64,000 bases of DNA from Annulohypoxylon bovei var. microspora (GCA_022836615.1 MU405257.1:62001-126000), one strand, 5' to 3'. Positions 31,833 to 45,717 are shown, counted from the stretch's first letter. Notes: generated by a model not told the origin, from the letters alone. Program-made: numbers and translations.

Positions 31833-31866
31833 GTGTCGGTAGTTAATACGCGATTTACTGCCATAA

Positions 31867-32184
31867 TGTGACAAGGGCTAGTAATAAGGCTTGGATAATA
31901 AGGATTAAATTCAATATAATAATTCTTTAAAGGTTTAAGATTTATGATTTCTCGTTTCTAATAAAAGGGGGATTATTAAATTATTTGATTTTAATTTATA
32001 TGAAACCTTTTAACGTTATAAGCGTTTTTTAATTTTTATTAATTTAATATTTAAATCTTTTATATATAACGATTTATATTTTATAATTGTTTTTATTTAA
32101 TAATTTTTTATATTATATATTAATATTTATATATACGTTGTAGTAATAATTATTAATAATTATGTTTTTAATTTTCGTATAATA
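31867..32184. repeat. 5' LTR of the outer retrotransposon (318 bp)
   Basis: Starts TGTGACAAGGGC. Its outer 60 bp keep G and C residues that are A and T in the other copy, while its inner part is strongly AT-shifted. Confidence 0.93.
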
Positions 32185-32544
32185 TTAATTTTTCCTTTTT
32201 TAATGCTTGTTTTTTAAATATTATTATTTACGTTTCGAAAAAAAAGTCTTATGATTTTATTAAGTTAATTTAATAAAAATGTTTAATTATTAACTTTAAA
32301 TTTTCGTTAAATATATGTTCGTAAAGCTTTTAAGTTTAATGTTTTTTAATTAATTAATTTTTTTATTTAATAAAATATTTCACTTTTTTTTAAATTTTTA
32401 AAAAATCTTTTATCTTTTCCATTTAATAGTTTTTTAATTTAATTAAGGTTACTTTTTGTAAGATTTAATTAAGGTTAAATAATTCTTAATTATTAACGCG
32501 GTAAAGTTTAATGAAAAAAACGTGGAAAAAGTTATGGATTTTTA

Positions 32545-32854
32545 TGACGGTTCCCATAAACAATAATAAACTTATATTATATGGGGTTAAAAATAAAATT
32601 ATTTTCATTAATAAAAGAAAAAGGGAAAAATAATAACCTTTTATCCCTAAGGTTATAATATTTATATTTAAAAATATAAATTAAATTAATTAATATAAAA
32701 ACCCCTTTTATATATATTTTAATAATTTTTATAACTTATTTAAAATTATTAATAATTTTATTATAAGGACTTACACTTATTACGTTTATAACCATAATAT
32801 AAACTTACGTTAATTTTTACTTTAATTAATTTTTTAAATTCTTAACTTATAATA
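32545..32854 (-). repeat. LTR of the nested element (3' LTR if minus-strand)
   Basis: 310 bp matching 37903-38212 in register. Adjacent to the polypurine tract. Confidence 0.85.
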
Positions 32855-32857
32855 ATA

Positions 32858-32869
32858 CCCCTTTCCCCC
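32858..32869 (-). other. Polypurine tract of the nested element
   Basis: Minus strand GGGGGAAAGGGG, three bases from the LTR boundary. It is one of the few GC-rich words in the 12.6-kb AT block and has the position and composition of a plus-strand primer tract. Confidence 0.6.
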
Positions 32870-35800
32870 GTTTTTTAAAACTTATAATCGTAAAAGTTTC
32901 TTCACTTATTTTATTTTTTACCTTAAATTATTAACAAAACATCTCTAAGGCTTTTATATTTTTTAATTTTTCTTAAAATTCTTATATTAACTTTATATAA
33001 CCTTTTTATTTAATTAATATTATTTTACGTATGCTTTATTTTTTATGCTTATTTTTTAATTATAAGATTTTTTTAACAATGTATTTAAGGTTTTTATTGT
33101 TTTAATTAATAAGAAATAATAATTAAACGTTATTTTATATTTAAAATAATAATGGGTTTATAATTATTAACTTAAATAATTCGGTATAAAATCATAACCA
33201 AATTCTTATAAATATGTTTAATTTTATTATATAAAAGCTAATTACCTTAATTATCTTATATTTTATATATAATTAAGAAAATTTTTTTTTAAATTATAAT
33301 ATTATAATATTTTTTAAGTTTAATTAAATTTTATTATTTATTTTATATTTAAAGCCCTTTGATTAAAATTGGTTTATTATATATTTTATACATTTTTAAA
33401 TTATAATTATAATAATTTAAGTATATTTATTAATTTTTTTAATTTTAATTATAAAGTTTATAACTTATTATTTTTTAAATAATTTATTTAAGGCTTTATT
33501 AATAATTTATTTAATTAAATATACGTGATATTTATATGTTATATAAAAAGGGTTTAATTTAATTATTATATTTTAATTATTAATTATTATTATCGTTATA
33601 AATAATATTTTTAATTAATTAAATTATGCGTAAATTGAGAAATATTATAAATATGTTTATATTTTTTGATTTATTTTTTTTGTGGATTTATTAATTTTTA
33701 AATTAAAAGTAATGGATAAATGTTATATTACTTTTATTAATTTATAAAGTTTTATTTAGAATGTGCTTGTTTAATTATTCCTTTAATTTAATATTATTAT
33801 TATAAGGAGGTTATGATACTTAACGTGGGTATATATAAGTTTTATAATATACACTTTAACTTTTATAATATTTATTATTTTTAATAAAACTTATTTTAAT
33901 AATTAATAAGTAACTACTATTAAATATTAGGGGTTTTCCTTTTTTCTTATTAATATTTTTATTATAAAATTAATAAATAATTTTAAAAAGTAATAATTAA
34001 AAATAAGTAAGGATTTTAATAACTTTTTTTATTAAGTTTATTAAATGTAAGCTTAGTTATAAATATTGTAATTTTTATAAAACTTTTATATATTTTATTT
34101 TATAATTAATTAATAAAAAAACCTTAAGGCGATTGTAATAATATTATTCCTTTTTAAATAACTTATAATATAAAAATTATAAACATTTTAAATTATAACC
34201 GTTTTAAAAAACTTTTAATTTAATATTTATATTTATTCCTTAAATAATATAACTCCTTTATTATTTAAATTACATTTAATAATTAAGACCTTATAATCCT
34301 TAAAAACTGGTGAGAAATAATGATTATTTTTATTAATAACTTTATAAATTATTTTAAAGTTTATATCTTTAATGATTTCTTAATTTTATAAAATTTATAA
34401 ATTTTTATTATGGAAAATTCTTTTTTTAATGGGTATGGTTACAAAACTTTAATTTAATATTACCCCTTTTTTTAACATTTTAATAACACTTATTAAAAAT
34501 ATTTAAATGTTTATTATTATTATCCTTATTAAAGGTAATTATTTTTATTTAAATAAACGTTACATATAATTTATCACCTTTTTATTTTTTTAATTTATTA
34601 AGATATTTTAACCTTATTTTAATAAGATATTAAATCATTTTATTTTTTTATTAACTTGGTATTTTATAATAAAATTAAATCCTAATAAAATTTGCCTTTA
34701 ATATACTTAACACTTATTTAATTTACGGGTAATTATAAAATACTTTAAATTTTTATAATTTATAAAAATTATAAAAAGTTTAATCATCCCCCGTAACTCC
34801 TTTTACCATACTTTTATTAATTTAATAATTATTAAAAATTCTTTATTATATATTTTATAATTATATTTAATTAATAATAATTTTGCCAAGTGGTAAATTA
34901 TAAGTTTTAATATTTTATTATAATCTTTTTATAAAAAATAAGTTTTTAAAACTTACTTTAAATAATTTATTTTTAAATACGTTTCTTAATTAAAGTTTTA
35001 ATGAATTAAAATCGATATAATAATAAATAAATGTTTTAATTCCTTAAATATCACGTTTATTTTTTATTTTTATTTAAAAAAAACCCCTTTTTTCGTTAAA
35101 GTGGTTAAAGGGGTAATTAACTTGTTAAATCTTTCGATAAATATCTTATAAAAGTTTATAAACTTTAAAAAGCTGCGAACTTTTTATACGTTTATAAATA
35201 ATTCCCACCCTTTAATAATTATAATTTTATTAAAGTTTACTTTAATCTTTTTTTTTATTATAATAATAAAGCTTAAGTATTTAATTTCTTTTATAATAAA
35301 AAAGCATTTAAAAAAATTTAATTTTAAATTAATGTTATTAAAGCGTTTTAACACCGTTTTAATTTTATTTATATAATTTTTATAAAACTTATTTAAATAA
35401 ATTATTATGTTATTTATGTATATTAAATAATAATTATTTAAAAGGTTAAATAAGATTTTATTAATATAACGTTAAAACGTTATTAACGTTTTATATAACT
35501 TAAAAAATGTAATTAATCATTTAAAAGCTTTAAATTAAATATAAAAAGCAATTTTCCATTTATTCTTTTTTTTTATTTATAATTTGTAAAATACGGCTTT
35601 AATGTTAACCTTGGTTAACTACTTAACTTTATAAAAAGATCGTAAGGTTTTTTTAATTAATAATAATGAGTAATAATTATATATTAAAATAACGTTAAAA
35701 ACCTTGTAATTTATATAAAATTAAAAGCTGCTTTTTAATTTTTTTGCGAATAATATTAATGCCTTTTTTAGTAAATTATTAACCTTAATTTACCTTTTAT

Positions 35801-37902
35801 TTAATAAACTTATTAAGGTTTTTTATAATATTAAGAGTTTTTTTTTTAATATATTATATAAAGGTTTTTATAAGACTTTTTTTTCCTTATTTTAATTATT
35901 TTTTTATAGGTTAATTTCGGTGTTTAACCTTGGCTTTAATGGTGGTAATGTTATACCTTTGTTATTTAAAAAGTTTCCGGTTTAATTTTTTAATTTATTA
36001 AGTAACGTTTTTCGGATTTAATTAATTATGAACTTTTTTTTTTTTTTTAATGCGATGTTAATATTTTATATAATGGTATTAAAAATCTAAACGTCCTTGC
36101 CGTTTTTTTTATATTAACGTTTTTTTTCTTAAACCATAAATATTAAAAATATATTTTTTATTATATGTTTAATCTCCTTAATTTATAAGTATTTTATTTT
36201 AACGTCATGGAATGCTTAAATAATGTTTTAACCTTTTTTATGTATTACTAAGCCATGTTTCTTTAAACTTATCTTAATTAACCTCCTTTTTACCTTGTAA
36301 ATAACGTCGTTTTATTCCATCCATAATTTTCTTAATATTAAAAAAAATGTGAAATCCGGGATAATATAACTTTATATTTATTCTTTTTTACCGTTTATGT
36401 TAATTTTTATATGTATAAGCATATTAATCGTATAAAATTCCCCATCTTTAATTAATTTTAATTTTTTTTTTTAAATAAATATATGTGGTAATTTTATTTA
36501 TCGTATAAGTTTCTTATTAAATGTTAAATATATTAAATATTTCGAATTTATGAATGTATTAATAAATTCTTATTTATTTAATAAAGTTTTAATTAAAAAA
36601 AAAATAATATATATTTTATTTAAGGTTTTTTTAATATTTATAAGTTTTAATATTAACCTTTAAACGCGATTTTATTTAAAAGTTATTTATTTTCTAAATA
36701 TTTTAATGATTTGTAATTATTTTTAACATTTTAATTATTTTAAGTTTTTATAATGGTTATTTATAGCGTGCCGTTTTTATTGTTACGGTTTAATTAAAGT
36801 ACGGCTTGAAACGACGGGTAGGTTATTATAAGGTACCTTGTTTTTATGTAACGGGTATATTTACTTTCTTTTTTAAGTTTTTTAAACTTTTAATTTAATT
36901 TCCATTATGCTTTTAATAAGTTATTATTACCTTGGTGCGAATTATTTGCTTAATTTATCGTTATAATTATTACGGTGATTAAAGTTATGTAATTTACTTT
37001 ACTTATAATTATATTTTCGTTTTTATTAAACTTTAATTTTTATTTTTAAATAATTATTATATTAATAAAGTTAATAACCTTTTAATTAAATACTCTTTTA
37101 TATTAAATAATTATAAAATAATTATTTTTTTTTTTATAATTTAATACTTTTTTCACTTTGGTTATTATGTTATTAACCTTGGTTATCCATTTATTATAAT
37201 CCTTTTTATTTAACTTTTTTATTATAAAAATGTTTTTTAACTTATTATTTAGTTTTATATTAATGTAATTAATTTTATTTTCTTTTTTTTAATTTAATTT
37301 ATTAATTAAAGTTAACTTGCTTTTAAAGTCGACGAAGAAATTATTAAAGTATTAAAAAGTATTTTAACATATTTTAATTAAGTTTTAATAAATAATTTAA
37401 ATTAATTATTTATCTTTAAATTTTTTAATTAAAATTTAAATAAAGGTTTTATTATTATATAATTTATTAAACCCTTTCGTATTAAATTATTATGTTAAAC
37501 ATTACCATTTTTTAATTAAAACCGAAAATATGATTTTTAAGTATTTATTTTTCTCCGATCCGAAGTGTGCCGTATTTTTCGAAATAAAAAGATTTAATAT
37601 AATTATATATATTAAAAAATCCTTTTATTCGCCAATTTAAATTAAACATTTATCTTTAATTAAAATCATTTCTTTAGTTTTATAAAACGAATTAAAGTTA
37701 TTTAATGAATTAATTATAAGGTTATTAAAAAAGTTATTAAAAAGTTTATATATATTTAAGTCGTGTTAATAAAAGATAATAAATATTATAAGATTTTAAT
37801 CGTTTATTATTTAAGAAATGTTTATATATTAAGTTATTATTTAACGTAATAAACGTTTTTTTAAAAACTTTTATTAATTAAAAAATGATTAATAAAAATA
37901 TA

Positions 37903-38212
37903 TAACGATTTTTATAAATAATAATAAACTTATGTTATATAAGGTTAAAAATAAAGTTATTTTTATTAATGAAAAAAAAAGGGAAAAATAATAATCCTTT
38001 GTCCTTAAGGTTATAATATTTATACTTAAAAGTATAAATCAAATTAATTAACATGGAAACCTTTTTTATACATGTTTTAATAATTTCCATAACCCATTTA
38101 AAGTTATTAATAACTTTATTATGGGGATTTATGTTTATTACGTTTATAACCATAATGTAAACTTGCGTTAATTTTTATTTTAATTAACTTTTTAAGTCTT
38201 CGACCCGTAATA
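37903..38212 (-). repeat. LTR of the nested element (5' LTR if minus-strand)
   Basis: 310 bp. This copy keeps more G/C (CATGGAAACC, CGACCCGTAATA) than the 32545 copy, so the two were mutated unequally. Confidence 0.85.
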
Positions 38213-41200
38213 ATTTTTTAATTTTTAAGTAAAGTAAATTTAATAATAATAAAAGAAATTATCTTTTAAATTTTAAAAGGGTTAAATAATTTTTAATTTA
38301 ACTTTTTAATAAGTTATTTAATTTTAATATTTTTTACGTTTAATATTATAAATTGCTTTTCTTCGAATATAAAAGCGTTTTTCTTTTATTTATTAACTTA
38401 TTTTTTTATGCGTTATTAATTACGTTTAAAATGTTTTTAAATGTTTTAATATATTTATATTATTTAATATAAATAAAACTTATTACTTAAATTATAAAAA
38501 GCTTTTATAAGCGGGTTATAAGTTATTAAATAAAAGTTATAATTTACGTAAAAAAAGGTTAAATATATAAAAAATAAAATAATATTATTATAAATAAATT
38601 TAATTATAATTAAAAGGTTTTTTTAATTATTTATTTTATAATTAACGAAAGCTTTTAAATAAATTTTAAAAATTTAATTAAAACGTTTAATTTAATTATT
38701 AATTTAAAAATAAAAAATGATGTTTATTTAAACTTTAATATTTATTAATTTAAAAAAGTTTTTTTATAAATAAAATATAAATTTAAAGTTTTTATTAAAA
38801 ATAATATTAAAAAAAACATTATGGAATTTTTAATATTATTTCGTGAAAATTTTAATAAAATCTTTGGTTTTTTTATTTTTAATTTTAAAAAATATAAAGT
38901 AAATTATTTTAATAAATGTATTTATTATAATTTAAATGGAATTATATTTATTTAATAATAATAAATTAATAATAAAATTTATAACGATAATATATTAAAG
39001 TTTATAATGTAATTTTATAAATTAAAGTAATTTATATAAAACGTGACGAAGAATTTTATTTTATTAATAATTTCGGTAATTTTATATATAATTTCGAATT
39101 ATGGTTTCGATATTTAACCATTAAAAGTTTTTAATAATTAATTTTAAAGTTTTATTTATATTTATATGTTTTATTATAAAGGTATCGTGTTTAAATTTAA
39201 TAACTTTTAATATAATTATTTTTAAAATTTAAAAACGATTTTTTTAATAAAATAATTCATTTTTTACCTTAATATTTTTAAATAATTAATGTAATTATAA
39301 AACGTATTTAAGGTTATTTAAACTTATTTTCTTAACTTAATTAACGAATTTAAAAGTTTAATTTAATATTAACATGTTATAAAATTTAATTAAAAAAAAA
39401 ATAACCGTTAATATAAAATTAAATAAAGTTTTATATAAATGTAAAAAATGCTTTTTTTATAAAATTAATTTAATAAATTAATTTTTAATTTTTTTTTTTT
39501 TAAATTAATATTATATTAATTTTAAAAAAATATCGGCTTTTTTATTTTATTTACTTGGTTTATAATTAATAATAAATTAATATTTCGTAAGTTTTTAAAC
39601 TTATTTAACTTGCTTCCGATTTAATATTTTAATTATTATAAAATAAATTAAATTTTAATGGTTAAAATAAATTTTAATTCGGTGTTTAATATTTTTTAAA
39701 TATTAATGTTATTTATCGAAGGAATTTATAATCGTAAATAATTTTTTATCGTGGATTTTATAATTTATTTTAACGGGTATAAGTTTATAAAAATGGAAAA
39801 TAATAAAATATAACTTTTTATTATTATTTTTTTAAAAAAAAACAACGTTTAAAATAAAATTTAACGCGTTTATTTTAATATAAATTTACTTTATAAAATT
39901 AAAATAAATTATAATTAATGTTATTATAAATTAATATTTTAATTCCTTAAATATTTTTTTTATTTTTTAAATTTATTTTTAATTATATTAATTACTTTTA
40001 TTTACATTAATAATAAATTTAACGATTTTAAAAAACTTATAAATAAATTATTAATAAAAGTTTATAAATTTAATGAATTATTAAAACTTTTTAAGGTTTT
40101 TTAATGTTTTTTAAACGTTAATATATTTAACTTTATTTTATATTAAGGAAATACCGTTAACGTTAATAATGTATCTTAAAAATTTTACCTTTTATATTTT
40201 TTAAAAACATTTTTAAAGGTTAATCGTAAAGTTATTTTTTAAAAGTTATTTAAATATTTTTTTAATTAACGTGTTATATTTTTTAATTATGTTTTTATAA
40301 ATGAATAAATTATTAAAATATATGAAAAATTTAACGTTAATTAAGTCGGAAAAAATGTTATTTATTATAAATTAAAAGGTAATAAAAGCGTTTATAAGTT
40401 TAAAAAGCATTATTATATATTCGAATAAATTATATTTATAATAAAAGGTTATTTTTTATTCGTCGTTTTTTTTAATTTACATTAAATGGAATTTTAATTT
40501 TAAATTAATTTTAATGAATTATTTAACGGTTTAAAATTAAGTTTAAAATTTAATAATAAAGGGAATAAAATATTAAATAAAAATTATTATATTATTTAAG
40601 TTTCGATAATTAATTATTAGTTTTAAAGGGTTTTTAAGGTTTAATTTATTTACGAATATTATAAAAGTTTCGTACGAAAAAGTTAATTTACGGATTTTTC
40701 CGTTATTTAATATTTTTTTTAATTAAAGTTTTAAAGTATTAAACTTTTTTTTATTTATAATATATAAGGGTTTTTAAAAAAGCGATTTTCCTTCGAAAAA
40801 ATCGATGGAATGGTTTTATGGTTAATAATTTAAAAAATGTTAACCGGTTTTTTTATTTATAATATATATAAAGTTTTAAAATTCTTCGGGTATTTTTTTT
40901 AAAGCTTTATTAAAGTTATTATATTTAATTATTACGATTATTTTAAAGTAATTAAAATTATAAAGTAATTAATTAATATAATGTTTTTAATAATAATTTA
41001 ATATAAATCGGATTTTTTTAAAATTTAAAAAAAAAAAAAAGGGTTTATGAATTTTTATTTATTATTAAAAAAGTATAATGTTATATTTATCGTTTAAACC
41101 GTTTAATTCGAAGTTAATTCGAAAAAAATGATTTTTTTAATGGCGGAATATAAAAAAGTTAAAGTAATAATGTTTTATTAAAAGGATTTTCGTGGTATTA

Positions 41201-44186
41201 AAAATTAATACGGGTTATGTTTTATTTCGTTTAATAATAAATAACTTTTATTTCTTAACCTTAAAAAAAGATATTAACGGGATTAAGCTTTTAAAGTTTA
41301 AAAACGTTTTAATTATATGTTTTTAATTATTATAAAACAAGGTTATAATAATTATTAATTATTAATTTAAAATAAGTTCGAAACGCGGTTTTTTAATTAA
41401 ATTTATCATGATTTTTATTATTTTTTTAATTGCATTTACTTATAATACATCATTTTGTTTCGGCTATAAAATTTAATAAAATGTAATATTAAAACTTTTT
41501 AAAAATCCGACTTTAAATTTAATAACTTAAAAATCTTAAATTAAATAATTTTTTATATGGTTATATTAATTTTAACTTTCTTTTAAAACGTTAAATTAAA
41601 TGTAATATTTTTTTTACGAAAATGTTTTATAAAAAAAGTTTTCTTTAAAATTAATAACAAGTTTTTATTATTAATATTTTATTTAATAAAATACGATAAG
41701 GTTTAATATTTATTTTAATTATAACGTTAATAAAGTTTTTTATCTTTTTTATGTTAATTAATGTTAATTTAATCGATATTTTTTAAGGTTTTTTTATTAA
41801 AAACTTAAACTTTTTTAATATCGGTTTTAAGCTTTTTATTTTATTTAAATTTATTATTATTTTTTAAGGATTAATTTTAACTTAAAATGGAACGATTCTT
41901 TTTTTTACGGTTAATTTAATTTAATTTCGAATGTTTTTAAATTAAAATGAGCTTTTTTTTTTTTAAAATTTCCGGGTTAATTAATATATTCTTATAAATT
42001 TAACTTATTTTTTAAATAATAACGAAAAACTTATCGTCGTTTTTAAATAAATTGTTTTATTTAAAGTAAATTAATTTAATAATTTCGTTAAAAAAGGTTT
42101 TAACGATGTAATTTTAAAATGTAATATTAAATTATTAAATTATTTCGTTAAAATTTAATAATTTTATTAAATATTAAATTATATTTCTTTAATATTTAAG
42201 TTTATGTATTTTTTTTAAATTACGGTGTTTTTTCGAAGGGTTTTTAAATTATTTTTAAAAGGTTAAAATGTAAATTATTTAAAAGTTCGCGACCTTTAAT
42301 TAATTTATTTAAGTTTTTTTTTATTAATATTATAATTAAGTTTTATTTATTAATAAAAAGCTTATTTAATTAATTTAATAATAATTTTCGGGGAAGTTTT
42401 TTATATACGTTTTCATGTATACTTTAAGTTTTATTTATTAAAATTTATATTTAAATAAATTTTTTTTATTATAAATTATAAGCTTATTAAAGTGTATAAA
42501 ATTAACGATAACGGGAATAATATTTCGTTAATTGATTTTATTTAAAGCCTTTAAAAATATATTTTCGTTAAAAGTTAATTTAAATTAAAAGTTATTATTA
42601 TTGTTTTTAATGGTTCAATTACCACGGAAAAAAAGCGGTTTTTTAAAAGGTTTATTAAAAGGTTTTAATTATTAAAAAATATTATCGTTAAAATCGTTAA
42701 AATTTAATTTTAAAGTTTTTAAAGTTATATAAAAAAGTTTTTAACCGTTAAATAAAACATTGGTTATAAATGGTTTAATATACGTAACATTAAATTATAT
42801 TTACGTTCGTTATATCGTTCGTTTTATTTAATTTTTATTTAAAGCTTTTATTATTAAAATTTCTTTAATTTATATTTTTAAACTTAAATACTTTATAAAA
42901 AATACTTTAAATCGGATAAAATTTCTTTAAATAAAAGGATTTAATGTTAAAAACATTATTATAATAACACGTTTTTTAATGTTTTTTAATATAAAGTTTA
43001 TATTTATAAATTTATTAATAATAAATTAAGTTTTAAACTCGTTAAAAATAATTTAAATATATGTTTTAAAGTTATTAATTTATTAATAAATGTGGTCGTT
43101 TAAATGGGTTAAATTAATATATTTATAAGCGAAAAATGTATTAATTTAAAACTTTTTTTTTATTATTTATAAAACGATTTAAGTTTATTTTTTCTTTTAT
43201 TAATTTAAATTATTTTAAAAAATCTTAAGGGTTTATTAATAATAAACGGTTATTTCGTTAAATTTATTAATAATGTTTTATTTAATTTAATTATTATAAA
43301 CGAATTTAATAATAACGTTTTAAATTTATTAAAAAAAATTAAAGTTAATTTATTAAACTTATATTTTAAAATGGTTTATTTATTTTATTAATATTTTAAG
43401 TTTTAATCGGTGTATTTAAATTACCATGTTATAAATATTTTTTATAATATTATATTATTCACGGATTTAAACTTAATTAATAATTTATTTATTATTAACG
43501 GAAAAAGTGAAGGTTTAAATAATATGGTAAATATTTTTTATTCGATTATAAAATTCGAAAAATTATATTAAAAAATTAAAAATAACGTATTACGATATAA
43601 TTATTTTAAAAGTATCATGTATAACGATTTTATAATCCTACGGTTTATAATAAATAATAATAATATTATTATTCGTTGGTTAAAGAAATTTTATCCTTTT
43701 AAATTAATAAAAAAAAAAAACTCATTTATATTATTAAATTTAATAAGGAATTTATTTTTCGAAAAATAAATTAATTAAACAATTCGTTATAAATTATTAA
43801 TAAAACTTATTACTTTTTTAATAAGCAAGTAAGGTTCAATGTATTTAAAAATGATTATGTTTTTAATATTTAAAAAATTTAAAATAAATGTTTTTTTAAA
43901 TATATTTATAAGAAAAAACGTGGGAATAAAAATAAAAAAAATTAAAGTAAATTATATTAAAAAGTATTAAAAGTTATTTCTTTGGTTTATTATTTTAATA
44001 TATATTTATAAAGGTTTATTAATGGGAATAAAAAATGTTATTATTTATGAAAAAAAAAATTTTAAAATTAAGTAAATAAAATTTATAAATGGTTAAAATG
44101 GAAATAATTTTTTAAAATAATAATTATTCCGAAAATGTACGTGCTTTTTTCGGGAATAATTTCTTTTTAAAAAAAAAAGAATTATT

Positions 44187-44504
44187 TATAATAAAAATTA
44201 ATAATAAAACTTAAATAATAAAAATTAAATTTAATATAATAATTTTTTAAAGGTTTAAAATTTATAATTCCTCATTTTTAATAAAAAAAAGATTATTAAA
44301 TTATTTAACTTTAATTTATATAAAACCTCTTAACGTTATAAGCGCTTTCTAATTCCTATTAATTCAATATTTAAATTTTTTGTATATAACGACCTATATC
44401 TTATGACTGTTCTCATCCAATAGCTTCTTACATCATGTACCAATGTTTGTGTATGCGCTATGGTAATAGCTACCAATAATCGTATCTCCAGTCCCCGTAT
44501 AACA
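44187..44504. repeat. 3' LTR of the outer retrotransposon (318 bp)
   Basis: The inner half is AT-shifted like the interior. The outer 110 bp (from about 44395) retain normal composition, ending CCGTATAACA. Preceded by the A-rich stretch 44169-44180. Confidence 0.93.
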
Positions 44505-44509
44505 CATAA

Positions 44510-44984
44510 TATACTCTCTTATTCCGTACCTATGCTACCTTAACCTAAGCATATAAGAAGGTATTGCCAAATCCCACCGAACATCACCTAGGCGACCTGC
44601 AACCTCCTACATACTAGGTACATGTTCCAACTTCGAACACCCACCTGGGTACCTATAGGGCTTTTTACCTTATATATATCCAGAATTCATCTTGAACAGA
44701 TTCTATTTTTCTCCTTTTTTCTCCCTAAATCAATCTCCACTAGTTAGAATAATCTTGGTACAGCCTAGCAGGCATCTCAACTATCGTAAGTCCTTCCTCG
44801 TTATTTCTATCTAATATTTCATCATCATCTCTTACTTTGGCAGCTAACACGAGCAATAATAGTCGTGAAAGATACCCCTTATTTGAATTATTACGTCCCC
44901 AGCTTCTACGATTAACTTCCCCTGTAATTCTAACTTCGTCTTATTCTAATATTTAGAAATTTTCTTCTACAGTCAACCTCCAGC
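44510..44984. other. Leader/promoter-like DNA of a degenerate gene
   Basis: Normal base composition returns at once after the target duplication. It contains TATATATCC at about 44673 and a possible leader intron (GTAAGTCC at 44786 to TTCTACAG at about 44971) just before the ATG of the pseudogene at 44985. Confidence 0.4.
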
Positions 44985-45546
44985 ATGGCTTCGTCTCTAC
45001 AAGAGGACGTTCACGACGAAATAACAGTAACAACGACACTGTCAATGACACCGATACTGGAAATAGCAATAGTAATAGAGAGGAACAGGGTCTAGATCCC
45101 CTACAGAAGATCCTCATTGACTTCACGGTCGCCTAGATCAAAGCGATCTACACTGAAGCTGCGGCTAAGGTCGAGGCCTAGGCTGAACGCGAGCACCCCG
45201 ATTGGGAACGACGAAGAAAGCGATGGTGCAACGAAATCTACCAAGATATCTAAGTCGAAGGAGACTGACCTATCAGTAAGTCAAATCCCCAGTCACACAT
45301 ACACCCCCCACACAGCTACTCGATAAAAAAATTCGATTCCTCCTACTAATCGCTTTATCTCTCAGACTCCCTAGTCTTCGTAAGAAAGGGGCTAGACTGG
45401 ACCCTAAAAAATGGTGGACTTACCCTCCTGTCCCCGAGGAAGACTCCGATGTCAGCGCGAGAGCGTACATGGCTAGTCGTGTCCAGGCGCCCCGGAGTAG
45501 GCGCCGTTCTGCTCGCCTCCTGGCCAAGAGAAGCGGCAGGTATTAG
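44985..45546 (+). pseudogene. Degenerate gene with RIP-like nonsense changes (unknown family)
   Basis: ATGGCTTCGTCT at 44985 is followed by an extra CT that shifts the frame. In the corrected frame the text is protein-like (RGRSRRNNSNNDT, REEQGLDPLQKILIDFTVA, EREHPDWERRRKRWCNEIY). It is broken by TAG at 45134, TAG at 45179, TAA at 45251 and TGA at 45266. The first three lie where a Gln codon (CAG/CAA) would fit, i.e. CpA-to-TpA change on the coding strand, the preferred RIP product. After a GTAAGT..CTCAG intron (45276-45365) a second segment (GARLDPKKWWTYPPVPEED, then RSRRRSARLLAKRSGRY) runs to TAG 45546 in a frame that needs another shift. Family unknown. Confidence 0.6.
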
Positions 45547-45717
45547 TCGACAGAGTTCTCCGGCAAGAAAAAAGGGCAGAATGTACCTGGAGCCGTTGAC
45601 AAGGTTTATTCAGTGACACAGAAATTCTTTCTTTCTTGCTATATGAACCTTTACCTCTTATATATATACCATTCTAAGATAGGTGGTCCAAGCATACTCG
45701 TTCTATATGAACTTGTT

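Larger units (their letters stand above)
32545..38212 (-). mobile_element. Nested LTR retrotransposon, 5.67 kb, RIP-degraded
   Basis: A second pair of direct repeats, 32545-32854 and 37903-38212 (310 bp each, offset 5,358, no gaps), lies 360 bp inside the outer 5' LTR. The left copy starts TGACGGTTCCCATAAACA; the right has the same positions shifted by C-to-T/G-to-A. The left repeat is followed at 32858-32869 by CCCCTTTCCCCC, i.e. on the minus strand a polypurine tract just before an LTR. This makes 32545-32854 the 3' LTR and the element minus-strand. A clean target duplication is not visible (TTTTA versus ATTTT), which is not surprising after RIP. The size fits a complete retrotransposon. 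Confidence 0.85.
31867..44504. mobile_element. RIP-degraded LTR retrotransposon, with a second element nested inside
   Basis: Two copies of a 318-bp LTR (31867-32184 and 44187-44504) align without a single gap at an offset of 12,320 bp. Differences are essentially all C/T or G/A. The left copy begins TGTGACAAGGGC and the right copy ends GTATAACA, giving the canonical TG..CA ends. The element is flanked by CATAA on both sides (31862-31866 and 44505-44509), a 5-bp target duplication. Everything inside is extremely AT-rich, with no open frame above about 75 codons, as expected after heavy RIP. Subtracting the 5,668-bp inner element leaves 6,970 bp, a normal length for a Ty3/Ty1-type retrotransposon. 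Coding genes are too mutated to place in a superfamily, and orientation is not determined. Confidence 0.93.

Noticed and set aside
37935..38153. 72-codon minus-strand frame in the AT block
   Set aside because: It lies within an LTR copy and reads as Asn/Ile/Lys-rich AT noise.
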